Source of the DNA: Nocardioides sp. SR21
GTDB lineage: Bacteria > Actinomycetota > Actinomycetes > Propionibacteriales > Nocardioidaceae
Length of the DNA: 64,000 nucleotides
Assembly (NCBI RefSeq): GCF_022761125.1
Contig: NZ_JAKWJR010000010.1
Coordinates: 1-64,000 of the forward strand
Reading direction: 5' to 3'
Of this stretch, positions 25,750-33,021 are shown piece after piece (the first letter of the stretch is position 1; each line of letters begins with the position of its first letter). Below the pieces are notes generated by a model. That model saw nothing but the letters and a program-made list of their open reading frames with translations. It was not told the origin of the DNA and did not search any database. The position numbers and the translations under genes were made by a program.

Positions 25750-26457
25750 GATGGCGGTTCCTCTCTAGTGTCATGAACGGACGTCCAAGACGTAGAGGCG
25801 AGGGACGGGTGATCCTGATCTCGCGGGGAACTCGCGCCGTACCCGTGCGTAACCGCACCGGGTGCCCTACTGTGGCTAGCGACCAAGCAACACCACGTAG
25901 GCCCTGGATCAGACATCGCGTCGACCCAGGGCCTTCGTCTTGTCCGGTGTTTAGTTGTGTCGAGGTGGCTCGCCCCGCATTACACGATGTTCGGGGAGCC
26001 GCCAAATCAGCACTCTACCTTGCGAAGTGCCAGAACTGCAGCGGTGGAACTACGCAACTGTCGTTATCCACAGGATCGCCGCCCGCAGCGATGGAACGCT
26101 AGATGTGGGGTCAGTGCATGCGGACTGTCCCAGATCTTGCGGTTGATGGGTCTAAGCGTGCAGTCACTTGGCCTCCCACTGGCAACATGGGTATCAGTGG
26201 TTGCAGATGGCGCTTGGGTGGCAGCGGGATATCCACAGGATCTTCAGAAGAATTTTTACCTTCCTTGGGCGAACCGGTCCACCAGACCGTCCCTGATCAG
26301 GCCTTCGATGCGTAGCCAGACCTCCCCATGCCCTCGCCGCCGAGACCTCGCACGTCGCCGGCATCGACTAGCCCATAGTGGGCGAAGTGACACGTCGCGC
26401 CGCCGGCCATCACCCGCCCGGAGTCTTCTCGACGTCCGATCGGTCGCAAGCCCGGCG
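25750..26457. other. Gene-free, less GC-rich stretch upstream of the CBASS operon
   Basis: No convincing gene was found in about 700 bp. Parts, especially around 25980-26250, have visibly lower GC than the neighbours. Two copies of the 12-mer ATCCACAGGATC occur (26066-26077 and 26231-26242); the first continues a perfect DnaA-box-like TTATCCACA at 26064-26072. A minus-strand end of a reading frame, VWLRIEGLIRDGLVDRFAQG, at 26258-26316 could be a remnant of a lost gene, but nothing identifies it. The CBASS promoter must lie here. Confidence 0.5.
25900..25933. terminator. Hairpin GGCCCTGG/CCAGGGCC in the island's right part
   Basis: Eight-base perfect arms at 25900-25907 and 25926-25933 enclose an 18-base loop and are followed on the plus strand by TTCGTCTTGT. 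The shape suits an intrinsic terminator for plus-strand transcription that no longer has a gene in front of it. It lies about 150 bp upstream of the CD-NTase start. Confidence 0.4.
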
Positions 26458-26510
26458 CGGCGACGGTCTCGCTGAAGCCGTTCTTCGAATCGGAGCGGTC
26501 GCGGCTGCTG
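26458..26510 (+). repeat. Right copy of 53-bp direct repeat flanking the CBASS island
   Basis: The frame still reads ATVSLKPFFESERSRLL, against ATVSLRPFFDPERSRVL at the intact dehydrogenase end, but has no upstream gene and no stop at the expected place. Changes are mostly conservative, which suggests a homologous gene end rather than a recent exact duplication. Confidence 0.8.
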
Positions 26511-26573
26511 TCGTATCGCGTCGGGCCTGTTCGTCGTACTGGTGAAGGCCACCACGACCACAGGAGTTGCACG

Positions 26574-27380
26574 ATGCCCGTCGCCCGCCGCATGTTCGAC
26601 CTCACCGAGCCGATCTCGTTGGTCAACTTCTTCACCGACGAGCCCAACGAGGCGATGGCCGCGCTCGGGTTCCGCGGCTACTGGGACGGCTACTTCGCCG
26701 GTCGCTCGGCGCCGCTCGGGCGGGTGCCGGCCGAGGTGGTCGACGCCGCGTTCTACAGCTTCGGTCCGGGCGAGGTGGCTCGGCACGTCCCGAAGATCTG
26801 GGGCACGACCACGCCCGAGGCGGCGCACGCCGCTCGCGAGCGCGGGTGCGTGGCGGCGCTGCGGCGGATCCTCGGCGAGGCTCCGGTGCGTGCGGCCGAC
26901 CTCCTCGCGAAGGCGTCCGTCAGCGCACCGGTCGAGGGACGAGTGATGTACGCCGGCCTGCGCGCGCTGCCGATGCCCGAGGAGCCCATGGCCCGGCTGT
27001 GGCACGCGGCCAACATGCTGCGCGAGCACCGGGGTGACGGCCACATCGTGGCGCTGATGACCGAGGGGATCGGGGGCATCGAGGCCCACGTGCTGGGCGC
27101 CCTGGACGCGGGCATCTACCCGGCGGAGTCGTTCGGCCGCATCCACCACCTGCCGCCGGCGTTCCTGGCGACCGTGATGGACGGGCTGCGCGAGCGCGGG
27201 CTCCTCGACGAGTCCGGCCACTTCACCGCCGCCGGACGCGCGACGAAGGAGCGGATCGAGTCGCTGACCGACGTGCTGGCCGAGGCGCCGTATACAGCGC
27301 TGACGCCCCTCGAGATCGACGAGCTGACCACCCTGCTCGAGCCCATCGCCAAGACGCTCCGCGAGGCGATGGAGCTCTAG
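26574..27380 (+). CDS. SCO6745-family protein
   Basis: The 268-residue soluble protein matches the SCO6745 family of actinobacteria: opening RMFDLTEPISLVNFFTDEPN, middle RLWHAANMLREHRGDGHIVAL, and a C-terminal winged-helix-like part (FLATVMDGLRERGLLDESG; FTAAGRATKERIE) as in MarR-type folds. Its biochemical role is not established. The ATG has an AGGAG site seven bases upstream. It lies just outside the right repeat of the CBASS island and overlaps the convergent reductase gene by four bases. Confidence 0.82.
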   Translation: MPVARRMFDLTEPISLVNFFTDEPNEAMAALGFRGYWDGYFAGRSAPLGRVPAEVVDAAFYSFGPGEVARHVPKIWGTTTPEAAHAARERGCVAALRRILGEAPVRAADLLAKASVSAPVEGRVMYAGLRALPMPEEPMARLWHAANMLREHRGDGHIVALMTEGIGGIEAHVLGALDAGIYPAESFGRIHHLPPAFLATVMDGLRERGLLDESGHFTAAGRATKERIESLTDVLAEAPYTALTPLEIDELTTLLEPIAKTLREAMEL

Positions 27381-28540
27381 GAGCGGACGACCTCGAAGCG
27401 CACCCCAGCCCGCTCGAGCCGGGCGGTCAGGGCGGTGCCCATCGCCTGGGCGGTGGTGACCTGGCCGGCCGTGGGCGGGTTCTCGTCGAGCGCCAGGCAC
27501 AGCGCGCTCTCGGCCAGCGCGATGCCCGACAGGTCGTAGGGATCCATCCCGCTCACCCGCGTGTGGACGACGTCCGGGCCGCTCTCGGCCACGAAGTCGA
27601 CGGTGAACGTCGAGCGGCCGCGCACCTCGTCGGAGGGACCGGCCCCGGACGGGAGCCGCCGGATCAGGAACCGGCGTACCGGACCGATCTGCGCGGCACC
27701 GAGCGCCACCCCGATGCCGGCGAGCGCACCCACCAGCACCGGCGCGTGCCGGATGCCGGCCACGTGGGAGTAGGAGAAGTCCGGGCCGTACTCGGCCAGC
27801 GCCGCGCCGCTGCGCGCCACGATCTCCTGGTCGATGGCGGGCAGCGGGAGCAGCCAGTAGCCGAGGAGCTCGTCGCGTCCCGGCCGCAGCGTCACCGGCC
27901 TCGCCTGCCGACCGTCCGCGGGGGCGGGTTCGGCGGCGGCCCGCTCGCGCGCCGCGGCCCGCATCTGCGGGATCCGCGAGGCGACCCCGAGCAGGGAGGC
28001 GAAGGTGCCGCCGGAGACGCTGCCCTCGGCGCGTACGACGCCACGCAGCCGGACCGGGCGATCGGCGCTGGGCAGCTGGCGGACCGTGAACAGGGCGCCG
28101 AGGTCGTGCGGCACGGAGTCGAAGCCGCAGGCGTGCACGAGCCGGGCGCCGCTCGCGACGGCGGTGGCGTGGTGGCGCAGGTAGGTGCGGTCGACGAACT
28201 CCGGCTCGCCGGTCAGGTCGACGTAGTCGGTCCCGGCCTCGGCGCAGGCCGCGACCAGCGGGTCGCCGTGCTCGAGGTACGGCCCGACCGCCGCGATCAC
28301 CACGCGGGACCGCTCGGCGAGCGCGCGCAGCGCCGCGGCGTCGTGGCTGTCGACCACCACCAGCTCGACGTCCGCGGCCTGCGGTGCGAGCCGGTCGCGC
28401 AGGGCGGTCAACCTGTCGAGGCTCCGGCCGGCCAGCGCCCAGCGCAGGTCCGCAGGGGCGGTGCGGGCGAGGTGCTCGGCCGCGAGGGCTCCGGTGAAGC
28501 CGGTCGCGCCCACGAGCACGACGTCCAGGTCACGGGTCAC
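27377..28540 (-). CDS. Saccharopine dehydrogenase-like NAD(P)-binding reductase
   Basis: The 387-residue protein opens with a Rossmann motif VVLVGATGFTGALAAEHLA and contains AGRSLDRL, VIAAVGPYLEHGDPLVAAC and HACGFDSVPHDLGAL, which are typical of the saccharopine-dehydrogenase-like family that in mycobacteria includes the trans-acting enoyl reductase of phthiocerol lipids. Here no polyketide synthase is adjacent, so a lipid-related reductase of unknown substrate is the fair call. A hydrophobic segment near residue 260 could be membrane-associated. ATG 28540 lacks a strong ribosome-binding site. Confidence 0.82.
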   Translation of the reverse strand: MTRDLDVVLVGATGFTGALAAEHLARTAPADLRWALAGRSLDRLTALRDRLAPQAADVELVVVDSHDAAALRALAERSRVVIAAVGPYLEHGDPLVAACAEAGTDYVDLTGEPEFVDRTYLRHHATAVASGARLVHACGFDSVPHDLGALFTVRQLPSADRPVRLRGVVRAEGSVSGGTFASLLGVASRIPQMRAAARERAAAEPAPADGRQARPVTLRPGRDELLGYWLLPLPAIDQEIVARSGAALAEYGPDFSYSHVAGIRHAPVLVGALAGIGVALGAAQIGPVRRFLIRRLPSGAGPSDEVRGRSTFTVDFVAESGPDVVHTRVSGMDPYDLSGIALAESALCLALDENPPTAGQVTTAQAMGTALTARLERAGVRFEVVRS

Positions 28541-28553
28541 GGGCAGATGCTAG

Positions 28554-29153
28554 TCAGACGAGGTCGCGGACACGGTCGATCAGGGAGTCCTTGACCGCCT
28601 GCGTCACCGCCGCCTCGACCTGGGCGTTGAGCTCGTCCTGGTCGTTGACGTTCGCCAGCAGCTCACGGATGTCGAGGTCCTCGATCGCGCGGGTGAGGAC
28701 GTCGTCGGTCCGCAGCGCGGAGTCGACGACCGAGTCGGGGATCGCGCGGATCAGCGTCTCCAGCCAGCCGTCGAGGTCGGCCTGGTCGAGGGCCTCGTCG
28801 ACGAGCTCCGAGGCCGGCGGCAGCGAGCCGTCGTCCTGCATCTCGTCGACCGCGGCGAGCAGTCCCTCGCGCAGCGCGTCGACCTGGGCGTCGGTGGGCT
28901 CGCCGTTCTGAGCGAGGTCGAGGACGAACGCCTCGCGGCTGACGCCGAGGATGCACGCGGCGTTGTCGACGCCGACGAGCACGAGGTTCTCGGTGAGGCC
29001 CTCGATCCCCTCGGACTGCGAGTCGACGGGGCGCTCGGCGCACGGGTCCGCGGACGGCAGCGGTTCGTACGACGCGCCGCCGTACGCGAGCTGGACGCCG
29101 AGGACGGCGACCACGAGCACGACTGCGAGGATCGGCAGGCCGAGGCGTCTCAT
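28554..29153 (-). CDS. Hypothetical secreted or membrane-anchored protein
   Basis: The 199-residue protein begins MRRLGLPILAVVLVVAVLGV, a signal anchor, followed by an acidic region rich in Asp, Glu and Leu with two cysteines (SADPCAERP and NAACILG) that could form a disulfide outside the cell. The C-terminal two thirds are predicted helical (VDALREGLLAAVDEM; EAAVTQAVKDSLIDRVRD). I do not recognise the family. The ATG overlaps the stop of the MFS transporter gene upstream (ATGA), so the two are made together; a role as accessory to the exporter is possible but only inferred. Confidence 0.75.
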   Translation of the reverse strand: MRRLGLPILAVVLVVAVLGVQLAYGGASYEPLPSADPCAERPVDSQSEGIEGLTENLVLVGVDNAACILGVSREAFVLDLAQNGEPTDAQVDALREGLLAAVDEMQDDGSLPPASELVDEALDQADLDGWLETLIRAIPDSVVDSALRTDDVLTRAIEDLDIRELLANVNDQDELNAQVEAAVTQAVKDSLIDRVRDLV

Positions 29154-30508
29154 GCCGGCCTCCGGCGGTGCGGGACCAGCACGGTGACGAGGCCGAGCAG
29201 CGCCAGGCCGGCGCCCACGAGGAACGAGTCGCGGAACGCCCGGGTGACCGCGCGCTCGACCTGGTCGGCGAGGTCGCGCTCGAGCTGCGCCGCGGCCGCG
29301 CGCGACTCGGGGGCGAAGTCGGCCTCGACGAACGCGCGGTGCAGGTTCGGCACCTGCTCCTGCTGCTCGGTGAGCTCGTCGCCGAGCGCCCGCGCGAGCG
29401 TGACCTTCTCCTGCGCGGTCAGCGGCGCGTCGAGGACGAGCGAGGTGATCGCCTCCTGGGCCGGCACCTGCGCGTCCTGCAGGTCGCCGACGAACACCGG
29501 CGTCAGGATCGCGAGCCCGACGACGACGCCGAGGTGCCGGGCGCTGATCGTCCAGCTCGCGTGCTCGACGCGCGGCACCCGGAGGTGCATCGCCTGCGCG
29601 GTGAGCTGGTCGAGGGTCAGCCCGAGCCCGAGGCCGATCAGCGCCTGCGGCGCGACCGTCCAGCCGAGCTCGGCCGAGGGCAGCAGCGCGAGACCGACCA
29701 GGCCACCGGCGATCAGGAAGCTCCCGGTCGCGACCTCGACCTCGGACGTCGGCTGCAGGAGCCGGGCCAGCGGACGGGCCGCGAGGGCCGCGACCGGTAC
29801 GACGGACACGGTGATCGCGGCGGCGGCCGGGGAGTGCTGCCAGCCGTCGACGAGCAGCAGCACCAGCAGGAACAGCGCCGCGGTGAGGGCGGCCGACAGG
29901 AATGCCAGCGTCAGGTTGGGGCGTACGGCGGGCCGGTGCCGCACCGGGCCCGCAGGGTCGGGGGGCGGCGGTGGCCCGGAGCGCACCGCGAAGGCGGCCG
30001 GCACCGCCAGCGCGGCGATCGGCACCTGCACGTAGAAGATCGACTGCCACGAGAACGCCTGCGTGAGCAGGCCTCCGGCGAACGGACCGGTGGCAGTGCC
30101 GACGACACCGGCGGTGATCCAGGCCGCGATGCCGCGGCGTTCGCCGTACACGAGCACGAGCAGCTCGAGGCACCCGACCAGCGCCACCGCGCCACCCAGC
30201 GCCTGCACGCACCGCGCGGCGATCAGCACCTCGATCGACTGCGCGATCGCGCACCATGCCGACGCGCCCGCGAACACCGCGATGCCGACCGCACCGAGGA
30301 TCCGCGGGTCCGCGCGCTTGAGACCGACGGCGGTCGGTACGACGACCAGGCCCAGCACGAGGTTGAACGAGATCAGCACCCACGCGACCGCCGACACGGT
30401 CGTGTCGAGGTGCCGGAGGATGTCGGGCAGCGCGAGCGTGACGACCGCGGAGTCGGCGAGCACGAGCGCGACCGTCACCGCGAGCAGCGGTCCCACCACG
30501 CGGTTCAC
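29150..30508 (-). CDS. MFS transporter (DHA2/EmrB-like)
   Basis: The 452-residue protein has about 12-14 hydrophobic segments, starting LLAVTVALVLADSAVVTLAL, with the antiporter motif C-like region VVGTATGPFAGGLLTQAFSW and the motif A region around LKRADPRILG. The order fits drug/proton exporters of the DHA2 group. An amphipathic stretch of about 80 residues near the C-terminus (VTLARALGDELTEQQEQVPN) precedes the last helix, which is atypical. The start is GTG 30508; no ATG exists in frame nearby. The divergent DUF1838 gene starts 40 bp away. Confidence 0.85.
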   Translation of the reverse strand: MNRVVGPLLAVTVALVLADSAVVTLALPDILRHLDTTVSAVAWVLISFNLVLGLVVVPTAVGLKRADPRILGAVGIAVFAGASAWCAIAQSIEVLIAARCVQALGGAVALVGCLELLVLVYGERRGIAAWITAGVVGTATGPFAGGLLTQAFSWQSIFYVQVPIAALAVPAAFAVRSGPPPPPDPAGPVRHRPAVRPNLTLAFLSAALTAALFLLVLLLVDGWQHSPAAAAITVSVVPVAALAARPLARLLQPTSEVEVATGSFLIAGGLVGLALLPSAELGWTVAPQALIGLGLGLTLDQLTAQAMHLRVPRVEHASWTISARHLGVVVGLAILTPVFVGDLQDAQVPAQEAITSLVLDAPLTAQEKVTLARALGDELTEQQEQVPNLHRAFVEADFAPESRAAAAQLERDLADQVERAVTRAFRDSFLVGAGLALLGLVTVLVPHRRRPA

Positions 30509-30547
30509 GTCGCCATCTTGGCAGGCCCCGCTGCTAGCGTCCGCGCC

Positions 30548-31453
30548 GTGACCAACTCCGTCCCGCTCGATCTGGCGGCGTCGCCGCGCGACAACCTCTA
30601 CGCGTTCGGCAAGACGTGGGGCACGTTCAGCGAGGACCCGCTCGTCTCGACGTTCCACGGCGCGATGTACGCCTCGATCGGGACGAAGCGGCTGCAGCCG
30701 CTGTTCGGGTACGCCGGCACCGGCATCACCAAGGTCCGCTTCGTCGGCGAGGGCGCGGACGAGCGCCTGCAGATGCGCGGCAAAGAGACCGGCTTCTTCT
30801 ACGACCTGCGCACCGGCGAGGTCATCGAGACCTGGGACAACCCGTTCACCGGCGAGCCCGTCGAGGTCTTCCCGTTCCTCAACGACAAGATCGGCGGCGA
30901 GCTCACGCTCGAGATGCCGCGCCTGTACGTCGGCGACGCCGAGGAGCACGGCGTCGCGATGAACGAGAACGTCGACGCGAACGCCGACGGCTCGCTGCCG
31001 TTCATCCTCCCGTGGGCGGTGTACGGCGACGAGGTGCTGCTCGAGTGGGACTACGCCCACGAGTACCCGAACCCGGTCACGCCGTCCGGCTGGCCCCGCT
31101 CGTCCACGGGCGAGCAGATCAACCCCTCGGAGCACTTCGTCATCTACACGTCGAAGGCCGAGCTCGAGGACCGCGACCTCGCCTCCGCCCACTTCCGCGC
31201 CGGCTTCTCCCGCGTCTCGCCGTTCTGGCCGTGGATGCGGATGGGCGGCTCGGGCCTCGAGGGCGGCGTGATGACCGGCCGGCTCCACTCGCGCAAGACG
31301 ATCCGCGGCCTCGACGACGTGCCGCCCGCGATCCGCGCGTACACCGAGAAGCACCACCCGTCGTACTTCGAGGCGCCGGCCGACTGGGACGTCTCCGGCC
31401 CGATCCTGTCGTCGTGGGAGGCCTACTCCCGCGACACCCCGCGCGAGGCCTGA
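30548..31453 (+). CDS. DUF1838-family protein
   Basis: The 301-residue protein matches DUF1838, a family of unknown function: DNLYAFGKTWGTFSEDPL near residue 15, ETGFFYDLRTGEVIETWDNP, PFILPWAVYGDEVLL, and a Tyr/His-rich end YTEKHHPSYFEAPADWDVSG. No signal peptide is present, although some family members are exported. Start GTG 30548 lies 40 bp from the divergent transporter start. The family is often found in genomes that degrade steroids or aromatics, but that is only a correlation. Confidence 0.85.
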   Translation: MTNSVPLDLAASPRDNLYAFGKTWGTFSEDPLVSTFHGAMYASIGTKRLQPLFGYAGTGITKVRFVGEGADERLQMRGKETGFFYDLRTGEVIETWDNPFTGEPVEVFPFLNDKIGGELTLEMPRLYVGDAEEHGVAMNENVDANADGSLPFILPWAVYGDEVLLEWDYAHEYPNPVTPSGWPRSSTGEQINPSEHFVIYTSKAELEDRDLASAHFRAGFSRVSPFWPWMRMGGSGLEGGVMTGRLHSRKTIRGLDDVPPAIRAYTEKHHPSYFEAPADWDVSGPILSSWEAYSRDTPREA

Positions 31454-31653
31454 TCTCGCCAAAACGACGTTCGCCCGCCCGGTGGCGTACGCTGGTCCTG
31501 TTGAAGGGACGGCTCACCTCGTCGTCCTGGTCGCACACGATGTCGCGGCCCGTATCTCGTACTCCTGGTTTTCGGTTCGCTGGACATCAGCACGGCTGGA
31601 TGGCTTCAGCACCTCGTGGGCACCGTGCCCCGACACCGAACAAGGGATTCACC
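31454..31653 (+). promoter_or_regulatory. Long leader of the cold shock gene
   Basis: About 200 bp without a gene precede the cold shock gene. A possible -10 TACGCT is at 31488-31493, which would give an untranslated leader of roughly 150 bases. Long structured leaders that control translation in the cold are common in csp genes. No specific structure was worked out. Confidence 0.4.
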
Positions 31654-31857
31654 ATGGCAACCGGCACCGTCAAGTGGTTCAACGCTGACAAGGGCTTCGG
31701 CTTCATCGCTCAGGATGGCGGCGGCGACGACGTGTTCGTCCACTTCTCCGCGATCCAGTCCAACGGCTTCAAGTCGCTCGACGAGAACCAGAAGGTCGAG
31801 TTCGACCTGACCCAGGGCCCGAAGGGCCCGCAGGCGGAGAACGTCCGCATCTCCTGA
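31654..31857 (+). CDS. cspA: Cold shock protein (CspA family)
   Basis: The 67-residue OB-fold protein has RNP1 KGFGFIAQ and RNP2 VFVHFSAI in the right order, full length for CspA-type proteins. It binds single-stranded RNA and melts structure in the cytoplasm. The start MATGTVKWFNADKG is the family standard. It has a long leader and is followed by a strong terminator at 31866-31901, so it is a one-gene unit. Confidence 0.97.
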   Translation: MATGTVKWFNADKGFGFIAQDGGGDDVFVHFSAIQSNGFKSLDENQKVEFDLTQGPKGPQAENVRIS

Positions 31858-31865
31858 TCCATCCC

Positions 31866-31901
31866 GAAGGGCCCCGACCGCACCTGCGGTCGGGGCCCTT
31901 C
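31866..31901 (+). terminator. Intrinsic terminator after the cold shock gene
   Basis: GAAGGGCCCCGACCGCA at 31866-31882 pairs perfectly with TGCGGTCGGGGCCCTTC at 31885-31901, a 17-bp stem with a two-base gap (three or four bases if the top pair opens). It starts nine bases after the stop codon. No long T run follows, as usual in actinobacteria. Confidence 0.85.
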
Positions 31902-31918
31902 GTGCGTGACGATGAGGT

Positions 31919-32266
31919 ATGGACCCGGTGCGAGCTCGTCTCCAGACCGAGCGCGACGAGACGCTGCGGCGGCTCGCGAACCTGACCGACGACTTCCAGG
32001 CGATCGTGGCGGCGTCCCAGGACACGAACGCCGACGACGAGCACGACCCCGAGGGCGCGACGATCGCGTTCGAGCGCTCGCAGGTGTCGACGCTGGCGCG
32101 GGACGCGCAGCGGCACCTGTCCGAGATCGATGCCGCGGTGGAGCGGGTGGACGCCGGCACGTACGGCGTCTGCGAGACGTGCGGGCAGCCGATCGGCGAG
32201 GGGCGGCTGGAGGCGCGGCCGACGGCGCGGCTGTGCATCCGGTGCGCGGAGCGGCGTACCCGCTAG
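31919..32266 (+). CDS. DksA/TraR C4-type zinc-finger protein
   Basis: The 115-residue protein has a helical N-terminal half and a C-terminal zinc finger CETCGQPI ... CIRCAERR (four Cys), as in DksA/TraR-like proteins that can enter the RNA polymerase secondary channel or act as general zinc regulators. A YGVCETCG motif is characteristic. The start ATG 31919 lies 18 bp after the cold shock terminator. Actinobacterial members are often of unknown target; it ends seven bases before the convergent TetR gene. Confidence 0.88.
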   Translation: MDPVRARLQTERDETLRRLANLTDDFQAIVAASQDTNADDEHDPEGATIAFERSQVSTLARDAQRHLSEIDAAVERVDAGTYGVCETCGQPIGEGRLEARPTARLCIRCAERRTR

Positions 32267-32270
32267 GCGA

Positions 32271-32936
32271 TCAGCCCTTCTTCTTGGGCTTCTTCCTCGG
32301 CTTCGAGCGGCGCGGCATCGGGTCGAGGCCGAGCTTCTCCTCGGCGTACTCGATGGCGATGTCGTAGGCGAGGGCAGCGTTGATGTCGGGGTCCTTCAGG
32401 GCGACCTGGGTGGCGATGCCGTCGAGGAGCATCGTGAACGTCAGCGCGAAGCGCGGCACGTCCAGGTCGGCCGGGACCTCGCCGGACGCCTGGCCGTCGC
32501 GGAGGACGCCCTCGACGAGGTCGCGCCACTTGCGGTCCTGGCCGATGCGGGCCTCGCCGACCTCCTCGTGCCGGAAGGCGGTGGCCCAGACGTCGAGCCA
32601 GAGACCCCAAGCACCGTTGACCTCGCCGTCCTCCTGTGGGACGCAGCACCACTCGACGATCGTCGAGAGCCGCTCGCGGAAGCCGGCGACCTCGGCGAGC
32701 ATCTCGGCGGCGGCCTCGTAGAACGACTCCTCGGAGTAGCGCAGCGCGTCGACCAGGAGTCGGTCGCGGGTGCCGAAGTAGTAGATGACCAGACCCGAGC
32801 TCGAGCCGGCCCGCTTGGCGACGTCCGCGATCCGGGTCTCGCCGAACCCGCGCTCGCTGATCAGCTCGGCGGCCGCCTCCAGCATCGCCCGGCGACGGGC
32901 CTCGTTGCTCTCCGTCGCGGGTGCCGCCTCAGCCAT
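32271..32936 (-). CDS. TetR-family regulator (BetI-like)
   Basis: The 221-residue protein has a TetR HTH near residues 15-60: RRRAMLEAAAELISERGFGE, then IADVAKRAGSSSGLVIYYFG. The C-terminal domain (WCCVPQEDGEVNGAWGLWLD; FTMLLDGIATQVAL) resembles BetI/TetR_C_6 proteins. A highly basic tail RRSKPRKKPKKKG is unusual. A GTG at 32975 just after TAGGGT would add 13 residues and may be the true leaderless start. An operator-like repeat at 32995-33012 lies between it and the divergent flavoenzyme, so it probably represses both. Confidence 0.87.
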   Translation of the reverse strand: MAEAAPATESNEARRRAMLEAAAELISERGFGETRIADVAKRAGSSSGLVIYYFGTRDRLLVDALRYSEESFYEAAAEMLAEVAGFRERLSTIVEWCCVPQEDGEVNGAWGLWLDVWATAFRHEEVGEARIGQDRKWRDLVEGVLRDGQASGEVPADLDVPRFALTFTMLLDGIATQVALKDPDINAALAYDIAIEYAEEKLGLDPMPRRSKPRKKPKKKG

Positions 32937-32994
32937 GAAATCCAGTCTTTCGCACGGGTCTTCTGCTCTTGTCACGACCCTAGCACCTCGTTAG

Positions 32995-33012
32995 ATTGAA
33001 CAGTCAGTCAAG
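32995..33012. promoter_or_regulatory. BetI-like operator between tetR and flavoenzyme gene
   Basis: ATTGAACAGTCAGTCAAG matches the site at 16483-16500 at 15 of 18 positions and keeps the TTGA/TCAA ends. It lies 9 bp before the ATG of the flavoenzyme and just upstream of the TetR start. It is the most likely target of the TetR protein encoded at 32271-32936. Confidence 0.6.
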
Positions 33013-33021
33013 AGGAGTGAC

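Noticed and set aside
26064..26242. Replication origin from DnaA-box-like TTATCCACA
   Set aside because: Only one perfect box and one partial match; no dnaA, dnaN, rep gene or AT-rich unwinding element is present.
25957..26475. 172-codon plus-strand frame in the island gap
   Set aside because: No family resemblance, no ribosome-binding site, and composition changes along its length; more likely a chance frame in decayed DNA.
29150..31462. A 770-codon frame for the MFS transporter
   Set aside because: The upstream part is antisense to the DUF1838 gene; the hydrophobic transporter begins at the GTG at 30508.
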